Assembly: GCA_965248775.1 (NCBI GenBank)
Contig: OZ252150.1
Coordinates: forward strand, 3,100,001 to 3,164,000
Origin: JBHHUI01 sp965248775
GTDB lineage: Bacteria; Chloroflexota; Anaerolineae; Anaerolineales; JBHHUI01
DNA: 64,000 nucleotides
Direction: 5' to 3'
In this document: in pieces, positions 27,328 to 36,308 of the stretch
How the letters are laid out: every line of letters starts with the position of its first letter
Position numbering within the stretch: position 1 is the stretch's first letter
The notes under the pieces: model-generated
Told to the model about the DNA's origin: nothing
Database searches by the model: none
Seen by the model: the letters and a program-made list of their open reading frames with translations, nothing else
Translations under genes and position numbers: made by a program

Positions 27328-28038
27328 ATGATTATCGTAGCGCTGCGCCTTTTCATTTTCACGATATTACCCGTTCTGGTTGCAGGCGCCCTTGTGGGTA
27401 TTGACAAAAGCGTTCACGGCCGGGAACGCAGACTCGAAGTCTTCTTGTTGTTTCTATTCGGCCTTGGAGTGGCCGGTAGCGGTATCGGCGGCTTCTTTGG
27501 TCACTTGTTCATCTCTGATATCGTCGCCCAATCCATTGGCTGGCCCAGCGGCAATCCTTTTCAGCTTGAAGTCGGCTTCGCGAACCTGGCTATTGGCATT
27601 TTAGGCATCGTCGCTATGGGTCGGCGAGACGGCTTCCGCGAGGCGACGGTCATCGCTGTGACGGTATTCGGCGTCGGCGCTACAATCGTCCATTTTATGG
27701 ACATCATCGAGACTGGCAATCTGGCTGCAGGCAACACCCTGCAAAACGTGAGCAATCTCCTTCGGCCGACGCTACTGATCGGATTTCTATCCGCCAGCCG
27801 GAGAGTGGAGCGCTCAGCCGAATCTGAAGTCTATAAGCCGGCGTTTGAGATCTGGCGAGTGCCAAGGATACAGTCTGCTGGACTGATGACTGGTATCGTT
27901 GCGACTGGGTTCGGTATCGGTTTCGGATTTTCTCAACCCGTAATCGGCACGGTGTTGGGCATTGCAGTTGGCATTGGGATTACGGCGCTGATCATATCTC
28001 GCGCGCCTGAAGCTCGACTTTGTACATTTGGGGACTGA
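27328..28038 (+). CDS. DUF6790-like integral membrane protein, C-terminus altered by IS
   Basis: A 236-residue protein with about six hydrophobic segments. The stretch GHLFISDIVAQSIGWPSGNPFQLEVGFANLAIG is typical of a membrane family of unknown function (DUF6790, by recall). The IS701-like element 28013-29528 entered the last codons. The encoded tail ...SRAPEARLCTFGD comes from the IS end. Removing the IS and one TGAAG copy gives ...SRAPEETS and stop, so only a few residues were changed and the protein may still work. Confidence 0.7.
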   Translation: MIIVALRLFIFTILPVLVAGALVGIDKSVHGRERRLEVFLLFLFGLGVAGSGIGGFFGHLFISDIVAQSIGWPSGNPFQLEVGFANLAIGILGIVAMGRRDGFREATVIAVTVFGVGATIVHFMDIIETGNLAAGNTLQNVSNLLRPTLLIGFLSASRRVERSAESEVYKPAFEIWRVPRIQSAGLMTGIVATGFGIGFGFSQPVIGTVLGIAVGIGITALIISRAPEARLCTFGD

Positions 28039-28243
28039 TTTCTCATAAATAGAAAGGCAAGGTAAGCTGACCTTTGGATCAAGAAAGGTCGGAAAATGCT
28101 CACCTTGCCCACGGACATTATAGACTTGCTTAAGCCCTTCGCGACAGTGTTCGAAAAGCGCACTTGGTGGAAAGCTCTGGTGCTTCTGGTCGGTTCGATC
28201 CTGACGCCGCACTTGCGGACGGTGACGGCTGCGCTGCGCGTAA

Positions 28244-28269
28244 CCGAGTACTGCCGTACCCGGCAAGTG
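28244..28269. repeat. Palindromic micro-insertion, 26 bp, frameshifting
   Basis: A bulged hairpin ACTGCCG-TACC-CGGCAAGT. Removal yields GTA-ATG-GGG (Val-Met-Gly), the family sequence. Length 26 explains the frame change of two. Confidence 0.78.
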
Positions 28270-28868
28270 TGGGGCTGAGCAGTGCCGGTAATTTTGCGAA
28301 GTTTCACCACGTGCTCAATCGCGCGACCTGGTCGGCACGTAAGTTGAGCCAATTGTTGCTTGCGTTGCTTTTGCAGCACTTTGATTACGGTGACGAGACT
28401 TTGGTGTTTGGAATCGATGAAACTATCGAACGTCGCTGGGGTCGTCGTATCAAGGCGCGCGGCCTCTATCGCGACGCCGTGCGTTCGAGCGGGGGTCACT
28501 TCGTGAAGGCCAGCGGCTTGCGCTGGATCAGCCTGATGTGGCTTGTACACATTCCATGGGCGATACGCGTGTGGGCGCTGCCAGTGTTTACACTGTTGGC
28601 GCCTTCTCAGCGATATTATGCGGACAAAGCGCGCGCTCATAAAACGGTACTCGACTGGGCGCGCCAAATGGTCTTCCAGCTGCGCCGCTGGTTGCCCAGC
28701 CGAAAGTTGGTGCTTGTGGCCGACAATAGCTACGCCGCGCTGGAATTCCTGCATGCCTGTCAGTCGCTCTCCGAGCCGGTGGCGGTCGTCACACGTCTGC
28801 GTCTGGACGCAGCCCTGTATCAACCGGCACCGCCGCGCAAGCCCGAACAGCTCGGCCGGCCACGGCGC

Positions 28869-28897
28869 ACCCAGTCCAGTGGGGCCTGGGTCACTGG
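28869..28897. repeat. Palindromic micro-insertion, 29 bp, frameshifting
   Basis: Outer arms CCAGT and ACTGG, inner arms CCCAG and CTGGG. Removal joins CGGCGC to AAGGGG and restores RPRRKGARLPT. Length 29 explains the frame change. Confidence 0.82.
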
Positions 28898-30161
28898 AAG
28901 GGGGCCCGCTTACCCACATTGCAAGCCCGGCTGAACGACCCGGAAACGGCTTGGACGAAGACCACGGTCGCCTGGTACAGCAACAAACAACGCACGGTAG
29001 AAATCACCGCCGGCACGGCGGTCTGGTATCACGGCGGGATGCCCACTGTGCCGCTGCGCTGGGTTCTCATCCGCGACCCGGAGGACAAATTCAAGCCGCA
29101 AGCTTTGCTGTGCACGGACCGCTGGGCTGACCCGGTACAGGTCATCACCTGGTTCGTACAACGCGGGCAGCTGGAAGTCACGTTCGAAGAAGTGCGCGCC
29201 CACCTCGGAGTTGAGACACAGCGCCAGTGGTCCGATGCCGCCATCGCGCGCGTCACGCCGGTGCTGCTAGGACTGTTTTCCTGGATCACGCTGGCGGCTC
29301 ACAAGTTGCATGTGCATGACCCAATCCCTGTGCGAACGGCTGCCTGGTATGCCAAACCTTTGCCAACATTCTCTGATGCAATCGCAACTGTGCGGCGTAA
29401 ACTCTGGCCGATGGCAAGTGGTTTTTCCATGTCGCCGTCGCAGCCCGATATCGTAAAAGTCCCGCGCGCATTGCTCGATTCTCTGCTAAATATGGCTTGT
29501 TACGCTACTTGAAACGTACAAAGTCGAGTGAAGAGACCAGCTAAAAAGTCTCCATCCCTTGCCTACATCCGGCGTCGGCAATTTGGCTGCTTGTTCTTAG
29601 TGTCGATCACCTTGCGAGTGATGCCACGACGATGCGTAGCCGAACACTCCATATACGTGTGCACTGAGCCACCCATCAACACACCTGTCACACCCATAAC
29701 TTATACTAAACGGCTAATGTGAATTCAAAGGGTTGACACAAAAGGGAAGTCCTCCAAGAATGAAGAGACATCACTCACCATTCGGAGGGCTTCCCGATGA
29801 CAAGTATACCTTTTGTCGATCTGGCGACAGTCGTGTATGTACTTGTAGACGACTGGTATCAAAAACATGGCGTGCGATTATTGAAAGGTAAACCGGGCGC
29901 GAAGCCCGTATTCAGTGATAGCGAAGTAATCACCTTGTTGCTATTGATGGATTTCCTACCATTTCCGGGTGAGACGCAGTTTCTCGGGTTCATCCGTGCC
30001 AACTATCTAGATTTGTTTCCCAAATTGCTCGACCAGAGCCAATTCAACCGGCGGGCGCGAGCCTTGCGGCTGTTGGTTGAAGAACTGCGGCGGCACTGGG
30101 TTGAACTGCTGGGCGCAACGCTGGCTACTCAATTCCTGGTTGACACCAAGCCTATTCCAGT

Positions 30162-30185
30162 CACCGAGCCCAGGCTCGACTGGGT
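30162..30185. repeat. Palindromic micro-insertion, about 24 bp, in frame
   Basis: The inverted repeat CCAGTC-15 nt-GACTGG (30157-30183) has an inner GAGCC/GGCTC stem. The limits are uncertain by about 3 bp because the flank shares CCAGT with the insert. Confidence 0.6.
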
Positions 30186-30279
30186 GAGCTACAAGCGTAA
30201 CAAGAAACACAGCAATTTCGCGGGTTCGGCCGCCTATGGCGTGTGTGCCAGTCGCAATCTGAAGTACTTTGGCTACAAA

Positions 30280-30305
30280 GTGCAGTACACACTTTACTGT
30301 GCAAA
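30280..30305. repeat. Palindromic micro-insertion, 26 bp, frameshifting
   Basis: An imperfect palindrome with arms GCAGTA and TTACTGTGC. CAAA occurs on both sides, so the exact ends can slide by up to four bases. Removal restores the IS982 frame. Confidence 0.75.
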
Positions 30306-30804
30306 CTGGTTTTGTTGTCCACCTTGGAGGGCATCCCGGTCGCCTATGAGTTAGTGCCGGCCAACAGTGATGAGCGTCTGGCCGCCGAAATGGTCTTGCC
30401 TACCATCTGGAACAGCGACGTCTTCGGCGACAAGGGCTTCCTGGGTGAAGATTGGCAACAAGAACAGTTCGACCTCCAAGGCAATCGCATCTGGACCCCG
30501 AAACGGGCTAACCAACTCATCCAGAACTCGGCCGACTTTGACCGCTGGCTCAACAGCCTGCGCGAGCGCATCGAAGGCGCATTTAACGAAGTGCAGAATA
30601 CCGGCCGCAACATCGAACGCCTATTGCGGAAAACTATCATCGGTTTGACCACACACATCATCGCCAAGCTGACCAGCCACACACTCAAACTCGTTTTGCG
30701 CCGCTTCTTTGGCATTAATGTCCAAACCTTTACCGTTCAAGCAGTTTGATTTCACATTAGCCGTACTAAGCTTCACACAATCTATCCCTCGAAAGGATGC
30801 ACGA

Positions 30805-31149
30805 TTGAAAAAAATAAACATCCCGCGCGCGCTGGAATCGTTGGACGAGTACTGGTCGCAAAAGATCATTGGGGAGGCTAACGGCAGCCTATACAAGGTA
30901 GCCAAAGGCATCGGCTCAACTAACTGGCACAAACACGACGATCAAGACGAGCTCTTCATCGTGTACAAAGGCCGACTAACAGTACAGCTAAGAACCGAGA
31001 GCATCGAACTCGAGGAGGGCGAAATGCTAATCATCCCTCGTGGTATTGAGCACTGCCCTAAGGCAGACGACGAGGTCCAATTCGTTATCGCCGGCCTGAA
31101 CATCACGTCGAATGATCAAGGTGGAAAACCTGAATGGAGCTACAGCTAG
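30805..31149 (+). CDS. Cupin-domain protein
   Basis: About 114 residues from TTG 30805 (AGGA upstream). The cupin motif 1 is WHKHDDQDELFIVYKGRL and motif 2 is LEEGEMLIIPRGIEHCP, with His, His, Glu and His metal ligands visible. This is a single small beta-barrel with no extra domain, so a metal-dependent isomerase, sugar-binding or sensor role are all possible. It stands alone behind IS982. Confidence 0.85.
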   Translation: MKKINIPRALESLDEYWSQKIIGEANGSLYKVAKGIGSTNWHKHDDQDELFIVYKGRLTVQLRTESIELEEGEMLIIPRGIEHCPKADDEVQFVIAGLNITSNDQGGKPEWSYS

Positions 31150-31246
31150 AGAGCGCCCATACCGAATGGAGCCCTGCTCTACTCGCCAGAAAGTAAAGTC
31201 AGGCGCATTAGGAACGTTGAGAAGCCTAACATCCCATATAGATCAG

Positions 31247-32257
31247 TCATTTTGCAACATCCACATAATGATAATACGCCAACCCTTCCGCCTGCATCGC
31301 GCGCCGGTAACTTATCGCAACTGCATCGAACTTAAGATGGAGCTCTTCGGCCAGGTCGAACGGGACTTGCTCCGGGCGCTGTGACTCCACAATAAGCTTG
31401 TCCTGGCCAAAGATCACGTCTTCGAATTCTTGCAACACGCTATCCGGCTGCTCAAGATCATAATTGCGGCCGATAATACAGTAGCCTACGCACCGATCGG
31501 GCGAGACCGGCTGCGAAACGAAGAAATACACCATCCCCTTCTCGCCGCTCCATCCGAGCCGCAAAACGATCGTATAAGGCAGGTGTAGTTCATAACGGCT
31601 AATCCGCTCGGGCTCCATCACCGTTTCATTGGCGAAGACCGGGAAATCTTCGGTGTTGGCAACCTCCGGCCGCTTGATGACGTAATGCAGAACGTGCCCT
31701 GCCGTTTCAACCGTGTGCGCCGGGACCACCGGGCGCTCCACATCGCCAAGCAAGCCTGGATGTACCCACGGAAAGTGGCCGAAGTCGGTAAAATTCTCTA
31801 CTTGGCGGGAGGCGTCGCTGTTCCAAGCGAATGGCCCGGTAAATACAACCTTCCAGGATCCATCTTCCAACTCCGGAATCTCTGCGAGCGGATAACGCGG
31901 CTTCTGGAGCGCGACCCAAATCAAACCATAGCGTTCCGCGCACAAATAGGTCTGCACGCGCGCTTTTTTCGGGATGTTTTGGTGTTCATTCTGCGGGATC
32001 AACGTACAGCGACCAGAAACATCGTAACGCCAGCCATGATACGCACAGACGATCTCGCGCTCCGTCGTCCATCCCAGCGAGAGCGCGGTACCGCGATGGA
32101 TGCACAGATCCCGAAACGCATGTGCCGTCCCATCCACTGACCGCCAGATGACGAGATGTTCGTCCAATAGTTTGGCTGCGAATGGCTGCTTTTCAATCTG
32201 GAAGCTGTAGGCAACTGGATGCCAGCACTTGAACAGGTTCTCCGCAAAATTACTCAT
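31247..32257 (-). CDS. Rieske non-haem iron oxygenase, large subunit
   Basis: About 336 residues from ATG 32257. The Rieske [2Fe-2S] ligands are CIHRG and CAYHGW (about residues 55-78). The mononuclear iron site lies in NFTDFGHFPWVHPG near 170. It resembles vanillate O-demethylase or other aromatic or alkaloid oxygenases. The reductase partner is not in the window. The start lies inside the tail of a decayed deoxyribosyltransferase-like copy, so this gene was probably joined to that DNA by rearrangement. Confidence 0.88.
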   Translation of the reverse strand: MSNFAENLFKCWHPVAYSFQIEKQPFAAKLLDEHLVIWRSVDGTAHAFRDLCIHRGTALSLGWTTEREIVCAYHGWRYDVSGRCTLIPQNEHQNIPKKARVQTYLCAERYGLIWVALQKPRYPLAEIPELEDGSWKVVFTGPFAWNSDASRQVENFTDFGHFPWVHPGLLGDVERPVVPAHTVETAGHVLHYVIKRPEVANTEDFPVFANETVMEPERISRYELHLPYTIVLRLGWSGEKGMVYFFVSQPVSPDRCVGYCIIGRNYDLEQPDSVLQEFEDVIFGQDKLIVESQRPEQVPFDLAEELHLKFDAVAISYRRAMQAEGLAYYHYVDVAK

Positions 32258-32423
32258 TTTGACGCCTCTTCGCGATAACAACACAACACCGTTTCTCAAG
32301 CGAGAGTGTCAGTACCATTTCATACCCCACCCCATGCGAAGGCGTGCTCACATCAGCGATGTCAGCATACACCGGCTGATCAATGCGCCCGGCTATAGGC
32401 GAGCAGGGGAAATAGATATTCAT
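32250..32423 (-). pseudogene. Decayed second copy of the deoxyribosyltransferase-like gene
   Basis: A 57-residue reading frame, MNIYFPCSPIAGRIDQP to ADVSTPSHGVGYEMVLTLS and a divergent end. It is homologous to the gene split by IS3. It lacks 144 bp (48 codons) between two CGAT tetramers, and its 3' end runs into the Rieske gene start. The upstream DNA to about 32510 is also homologous, including the TATA-like box. It retains the DVSTPSHGVGYE junction without IS3. Confidence 0.85.
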
Positions 32424-32784
32424 CTGCTTTGCGATTACCTTATGACCTTCTCAATGGGTCACATTTTATACTACACCTTTGCGGCTACGTTGGAGTCGGT
32501 CTTCCAGACCTGAAAGGGGCTTGCTCCGCTACATCTCACAGATGAATAGAGGATAGTTGTGGCATTATTAATTCGGATTCGATCGAGGCACTCTGATGGA
32601 CGCGGGTCGCTCACCCGCCGCCAATATCTTTGTCAACCCTTCGGGCTTGACAGACTCCAAGAGATTAGCTAGGTTCCCCCCGGCCAAAAAAAATCCCTGA
32701 CTCTCTAAGCGACGGTTGGAGAAAACTTAGGGCGGATATTTTCAGATGCTGGCCATATAGTGTCAGGCTGAGAGGTGATAAGTG
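32424..32784. other. Gene-free stretch upstream of the MetE-like gene
   Basis: 32424-32510 is leader homologous to 19893-20005. A small hairpin GCGGGT-CGCTC-ACCCGC lies at 32602-32618. 32626-32662 repeats a motif also found near 21870. No riboswitch is recognised with certainty. Confidence 0.4.
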
Positions 32785-33855
32785 ATGAAAATTAAGACAA
32801 CTACGATTGGGTCTTATCCAAAGCCAGATTACGTTTCAACACCAGATTGGTTTCATTACAACAGGACAAATATAAGACACGAATTGACCGATGCGTATAC
32901 AGATTACTTGAGTAGATTGGACAAGAAGGAAGAGCAGCTTTTGGATAAAGCTGTGGCTAAGGTTATACAAGATCAAGTTGAAGCGGGGATAGATATTGTC
33001 ACTGATGGAGAGCTAAGGAGAGAGCATTATATTTTTTATCACTGTCGTCACATTGAGGGAGTTGATTTTGAAAACCTGACCCCAAAAAATATGCGGTCTG
33101 GAGGCTGGGTGGGTAAGGTGCCAACGATAAGAGCTAAGTTTAAAGCAGGAGCGCCGTTTTTGGTTAGAGATTTTCAGGTAGCTAGGAAATCTTTGCAGAA
33201 TCTAGGTAGCTCGAAGGCCACGCAGGTAAAGATGACGATTCCCGGTCCGATGACGATAGCTGGATCCATGGCTGACGACTATTATTATGATGAGAAGAAG
33301 TTGGGTGAAGATTGGGCAGATACTGTGAACGTGGAGATAAATAGATTAGTAGAAGCGGGGTGTAAGTGGATTCAGATTGATGAGCCGTTGTTTGCCAGAA
33401 AACCCAAAGATGCGTTGGCTTTTGGAGTGGATAATTTACAGCGATGTTTCAACGGAGTCCCCCGAGAAGTGCTGCGAGTGATGCATATGTGCTGTGGTTA
33501 TCCAAGTAAACTGGATGACGAGGATTATCCTAAGGCGGATAGACGAGCATATTTTGATTTGGCTGCGGCTGTAGACAATGCGGTGGATGCAGTATCAATT
33601 GAAGATGCCCATAGATACAATGATTTAAAGTTGTTGGAGTTGTTTAATAATGCGACGGTGATTTTAGGGGTGGTCGCGATTGCTGAAAGTAGAGTGGAGG
33701 CAGTGGGAGAAATTAGAACGCGGTTGGAGCAAGCCTTGGAGCATATTGACAGGGAACGGTTAATGGCGGCACCGGATTGTGGGTTGGCAATGTTGCCGGT
33801 AGAAGTAGCCAGAGAAAAGATGAGTAGTTTAGTTCAGGCGGCGAATTTAGTGTGA
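32785..33855 (+). CDS. MetE-type (cobalamin-independent) methyltransferase, catalytic domain only
   Basis: About 356 residues, half the size of full MetE, with just the C-terminal TIM barrel. Visible features are TTTIGSYPKP, VTDGELRREHY, MTIPGPMTIAG, WIQIDEPLF, and the zinc ligands in HMCCGYP and PDCGLAML. It may transfer methyl groups to homocysteine or another thiol from a small donor. Codon choice differs from most neighbours (many AGA, TTA and ATA codons), a sign of recent transfer. Confidence 0.85.
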   Translation: MKIKTTTIGSYPKPDYVSTPDWFHYNRTNIRHELTDAYTDYLSRLDKKEEQLLDKAVAKVIQDQVEAGIDIVTDGELRREHYIFYHCRHIEGVDFENLTPKNMRSGGWVGKVPTIRAKFKAGAPFLVRDFQVARKSLQNLGSSKATQVKMTIPGPMTIAGSMADDYYYDEKKLGEDWADTVNVEINRLVEAGCKWIQIDEPLFARKPKDALAFGVDNLQRCFNGVPREVLRVMHMCCGYPSKLDDEDYPKADRRAYFDLAAAVDNAVDAVSIEDAHRYNDLKLLELFNNATVILGVVAIAESRVEAVGEIRTRLEQALEHIDRERLMAAPDCGLAMLPVEVAREKMSSLVQAANLV

Positions 33856-34096
33856 TCTGCGGGTGAGGGATTAACCAGCACACCCTTATCCTAATTTACC
33901 CCGTAGCAACAGACCCTGGGAAAACAAAAGACACCACTTGCGAGACCACGGCTATCGCGGAAGTCTCCCTAGTAAAGCAGAACCAGATTAGTCGATCAAG
34001 ATTCATATACGTCTTGCCTCAGCCCTAAAACTCGCGAACCAGAATTCGAGTAGGCTGGTTTTTATGGCAAAATCCAAATGATGGTATCGTCAAAGC

Positions 34097-34783
34097 TTAC
34101 TCGCCTATTGAGCCATCAGGCAGCACAGCCCCAGCCGCTGAGCCGGCCTGCTCGAGCTGCTCCTGAGTGAGGATGGCATCTCGGATATTGCTCTCGCTCA
34201 GATCTGCTCCCGTGAGATTTGCGCCGGTGAAATCGGTATTCATCAGATTCGACCGACTCAAGTCCGCGAAGCTCAAATTGGCGTTGGTGAAGTTGATCCC
34301 ACTCAGATTGTTCCCGCTCAAATTCGCCAAGGTCAGGTCCGCCTCGTTAAAGTCCGATCCGCTGATGTTGCAGCTATCGAAAACCGTGCCCACCACCGTA
34401 GCACCACTAAAGTTCGAACCACTCATATTGCTATCGCTAAAATGAACCTGGGAGAGGTCTGCGCCGGGGAGATCTGAGCCGCTCAGATTACTATCAATGA
34501 ACTCGCAAAGGGCCAGGTTAGCACCTGGCGCAAGGCCAGCGCCGCAGTCACCTTGTTTGACTTCTGGCAGGGCGGGCGGTTCAGGGGCAGCAGATTCCTC
34601 TTCGACTGTTTCTTGGGCCGGAGCAGCTTCTTCGACAGCAGACTCCTCTTTGACCGCCTCTGGAGGCGGGGCGGCCTCTTCGGCAGCAGGTTTCTCCACG
34701 ATCTGATTATCACCGTTGCCAGAGCCTCCACATGCAATCGTCAGTAAGATTAGTAGTGAAACAAATGTGATTATATTTTTCAT
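34097..34783 (-). CDS. Pentapeptide-repeat lipoprotein
   Basis: A 228-residue exported protein. Signal peptide with lipobox (LLILLTIACGG), then an acidic Ala/Glu/Pro-rich linker (residues 30-80), then about 20 pentapeptide repeats of the A(D/N)LS type (SGSDLPGADLSQ..., NLSGNNLSGINFTNANLS) forming a right-handed beta-helix. The extreme C-terminus is short and polar. It is anchored outside the membrane by inference; the partner is unknown. Confidence 0.9.
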   Translation of the reverse strand: MKNIITFVSLLILLTIACGGSGNGDNQIVEKPAAEEAAPPPEAVKEESAVEEAAPAQETVEEESAAPEPPALPEVKQGDCGAGLAPGANLALCEFIDSNLSGSDLPGADLSQVHFSDSNMSGSNFSGATVVGTVFDSCNISGSDFNEADLTLANLSGNNLSGINFTNANLSFADLSRSNLMNTDFTGANLTGADLSESNIRDAILTQEQLEQAGSAAGAVLPDGSIGE

Positions 34784-34874
34784 GAGCCACCTTTAACATT
34801 GACACGAGTGGATAATAGCCTATCAAACCTGACAAACATTGTCACGTGTTGAAATTCGAGAGTGAGATAGAGAC

Positions 34875-34912
34875 AAAGCCCCTAATGCATTCCGCACTGG
34901 GGGGCTTTTTTA
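34875..34912 (+). terminator. Intrinsic terminator
   Basis: AAAGCCCC pairs with GGGGGCTTT across a 13-nt loop, followed by a run of T. It reads on the plus strand, but the nearest plus gene ends 1 kb upstream, so it may belong to a lost gene. Confidence 0.65.
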
Positions 34913-35289
34913 TTTGCATGGGGCTGTGTTGAGCGCGGCTCCACATCAATCCGGCCGGATTACGCGAAACACCCCGTTAACAAGACGATATTTTTCGAAT
35001 TGACATGATGGTGCCCCCACGGAGATTCGGGATACATATCGGTCACACAGCAAACTTGGCGCACCAGGCGTGTGCGTGAAAGCGTGCAATGCCGTCGTCA
35101 CATTCTAAGCGCGACCATAATGACCGCACCACAGTACGCATGACCCAACATTATCGCCGTGCCGATGCCGCGGGTACCGTAAATGGAAGTCCCTCTATTA
35201 AAGGATGCCTCAACGAATGCGAGACCTTCGACAATAATGATTGTGCCAATCGCTCCGGCAGTTAGCCCAATTATTGCCCTATAATAATA

Positions 35290-36108
35290 GGTAGTGGTTA
35301 CATGGTAACTGATGGGGACCACGCTGTATTGTAGTAATGGAGATACAACTTGAGTACAGCTTCATGGTAAACGTCGGACTTGGAGAAAGAAAGAGTTTTG
35401 CGCACGAAGCGAGCCAGTCTCTGGCGCAAGGTGTTGTTCCAGCGTTCCACGTGAGATGTCTGGCCGCTTTCTTTGCCGACACTTTGGTGAGTGTCGTTTG
35501 GTAAAACCTTCTGGTAAGCGTGCCAGAAGTCGCTGAAGGAGCAACACGCTTTGTAGGATGCTGGGATGGATTTCCATAACGCGCGACAACTTTTTTCACT
35601 GCGGTCGCCAATAAAATAGGCCACCACTTGGCGCGTGCGCCGACACAGCGCGACCCATATCCAACGTTTATCGTTTTTTGTGCGTACAAATGACCATAAT
35701 TCATCCAATTCCAGCACATCATCCGTTTTTACGGTTTCTAAAGTGTCAGCCAGGTTCGGCATAGCGCCGGCCTTCTCCAGAATCCAGCGTGCTAATGTCT
35801 GCCGCGCGATGCCAAAGATGCGCTCAATGCCGCGCATACTGGCTCGCTCTCGATAGGTGCGTAGGACAAATTCTCTGATGAACTCAGGATAAGAACGGCT
35901 TTGCGGTTCCAACATTCCATAAGCGGCGCAATCGAGACAATGAAACTTCTGACCGCCTTTATAGTCTGTACCATTCTTGACAATGTTGAGGCTCCTGCAC
36001 TTTGAACACTCATGCGTGATGACACTCTGGATCATTTTGGCGCTCCTCTGTTTGGCAGGCCAACAACTTACTTTTTCCAGACTCATCAGTCAACATGTAA
36101 CCACTACC
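35290..36108 (-). mobile_element. IS1-family insertion sequence, copy 2
   Basis: 819 bp with the same ends and the same encoded protein as 25170-25988, exactly 10,120 bp away and in the same orientation. Flanks (TAATAATA left, CTTTTATT right) are not a target duplication. This is consistent with recombination between IS1 copies or a deletion beside it. Confidence 0.92.
35298..36035 (-). CDS. IS1-family transposase, copy 2
   Basis: Encodes the same protein as the copy at 25178-25915: zinc ribbon, HTH and DDE-type core with LELDELWSFV. The absence of any difference in the translated sequences shows a recent duplication event. Confidence 0.9.
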   Translation of the reverse strand: MIQSVITHECSKCRSLNIVKNGTDYKGGQKFHCLDCAAYGMLEPQSRSYPEFIREFVLRTYRERASMRGIERIFGIARQTLARWILEKAGAMPNLADTLETVKTDDVLELDELWSFVRTKNDKRWIWVALCRRTRQVVAYFIGDRSEKSCRALWKSIPASYKACCSFSDFWHAYQKVLPNDTHQSVGKESGQTSHVERWNNTLRQRLARFVRKTLSFSKSDVYHEAVLKLYLHYYNTAWSPSVTM

Positions 36109-36308
36109 CTTTTATTTTTTATCCCGATATTCGCACAAACAATCTCCCCAACAATCCCCACGATGAGTAAGGTAATTAAAGGGAATAAATAGACACTCAT
36201 TCTAATTCTCCTTGGCTCTGGGTACGACCTTCAGTAGCCTAGCAGTATTTTTATCTGGAAAATTTTATTCTTATCACACATCTAGGGGGTATTTTCATTC
36301 GCACCGCC

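Larger units (their letters stand above)
28096..29512 (+). pseudogene. IS701-like transposase broken by two micro-insertions
   Basis: The protein is spread over three frames: MLTLPTDIIDLLKP to TAALRV; GLSSAGNFAKFHHVLN with the catalytic VFGIDETIERRWG and LVADNSYAALEFL to LGRPRR; and KGARLPTLQARLNDPETAW to the end, with the Glu region VQRGQLEVTFEEVRAHLG. Deleting 28244-28269 (26 bp) and 28869-28897 (29 bp) joins all three into one frame with sensible residues at both seams (LRVMGLSS and RPRRKGARL). Confidence 0.88.
28013..29528 (+). mobile_element. IS701-like insertion sequence no. 1, damaged
   Basis: The ends are CTCGACTTTGTAC and GTACAAAGTCGAG, with TGAAG duplicated at 28008-28012 and 29529-29533. 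The length of 1516 bp includes two micro-insertions (26 and 29 bp). The boundaries are supported by restoration of the 3' end of the membrane-protein gene. Confidence 0.85.
29797..30749 (+). pseudogene. IS982 transposase broken by micro-insertions
   Basis: The N-terminal part (MTSIPFVDLATVVYV...) reaches FLVDTKPIPV and YKRNKKHSNFAGSAAYG, then KYFGYK. The frame is lost at 30280 and resumes as LVLLSTLEGIPVAYELVPANSDER, FGDKGFLG (second Asp) and LRERIEGAFNEVQN (Glu). Removing 26 bp (30280-30305) gives FGYKLVLLSTLEG. A further in-frame extra stretch TEPRLDWV follows KPIPV (about 30162-30185). Confidence 0.85.
29710..30764 (+). mobile_element. IS982-family insertion sequence, damaged
   Basis: The ends are ACGGCTAATGTGAA and TTCACATTAGCCGT, with the duplication ACTAA at 29705-29709 and 30765-30769. 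Its 1055 bp include two micro-insertions, which leaves about 1 kb, the usual IS982 size. Confidence 0.85.
35098..36200 (-). pseudogene. Small membrane protein split by IS1 copy 2
   Basis: The N-terminal part 36200-36109 (MSVYLFPLITLLIVGIVGE, with AAGGAG upstream) and the C-terminal part 35289-35098 (RAIIGLTAGAIGTIIIVEG to MVALRM) are both hydrophobic and lie on opposite sides of the IS in the same strand. They probably were one protein of about 90 residues. No target duplication is found, so some flanking bases have been rearranged. No family recognised. Confidence 0.55.

Noticed and set aside
32581..32781. SAM or cobalamin riboswitch before the MetE-like gene
   Set aside because: Only one small hairpin is visible; the conserved core boxes of these riboswitches were not found.
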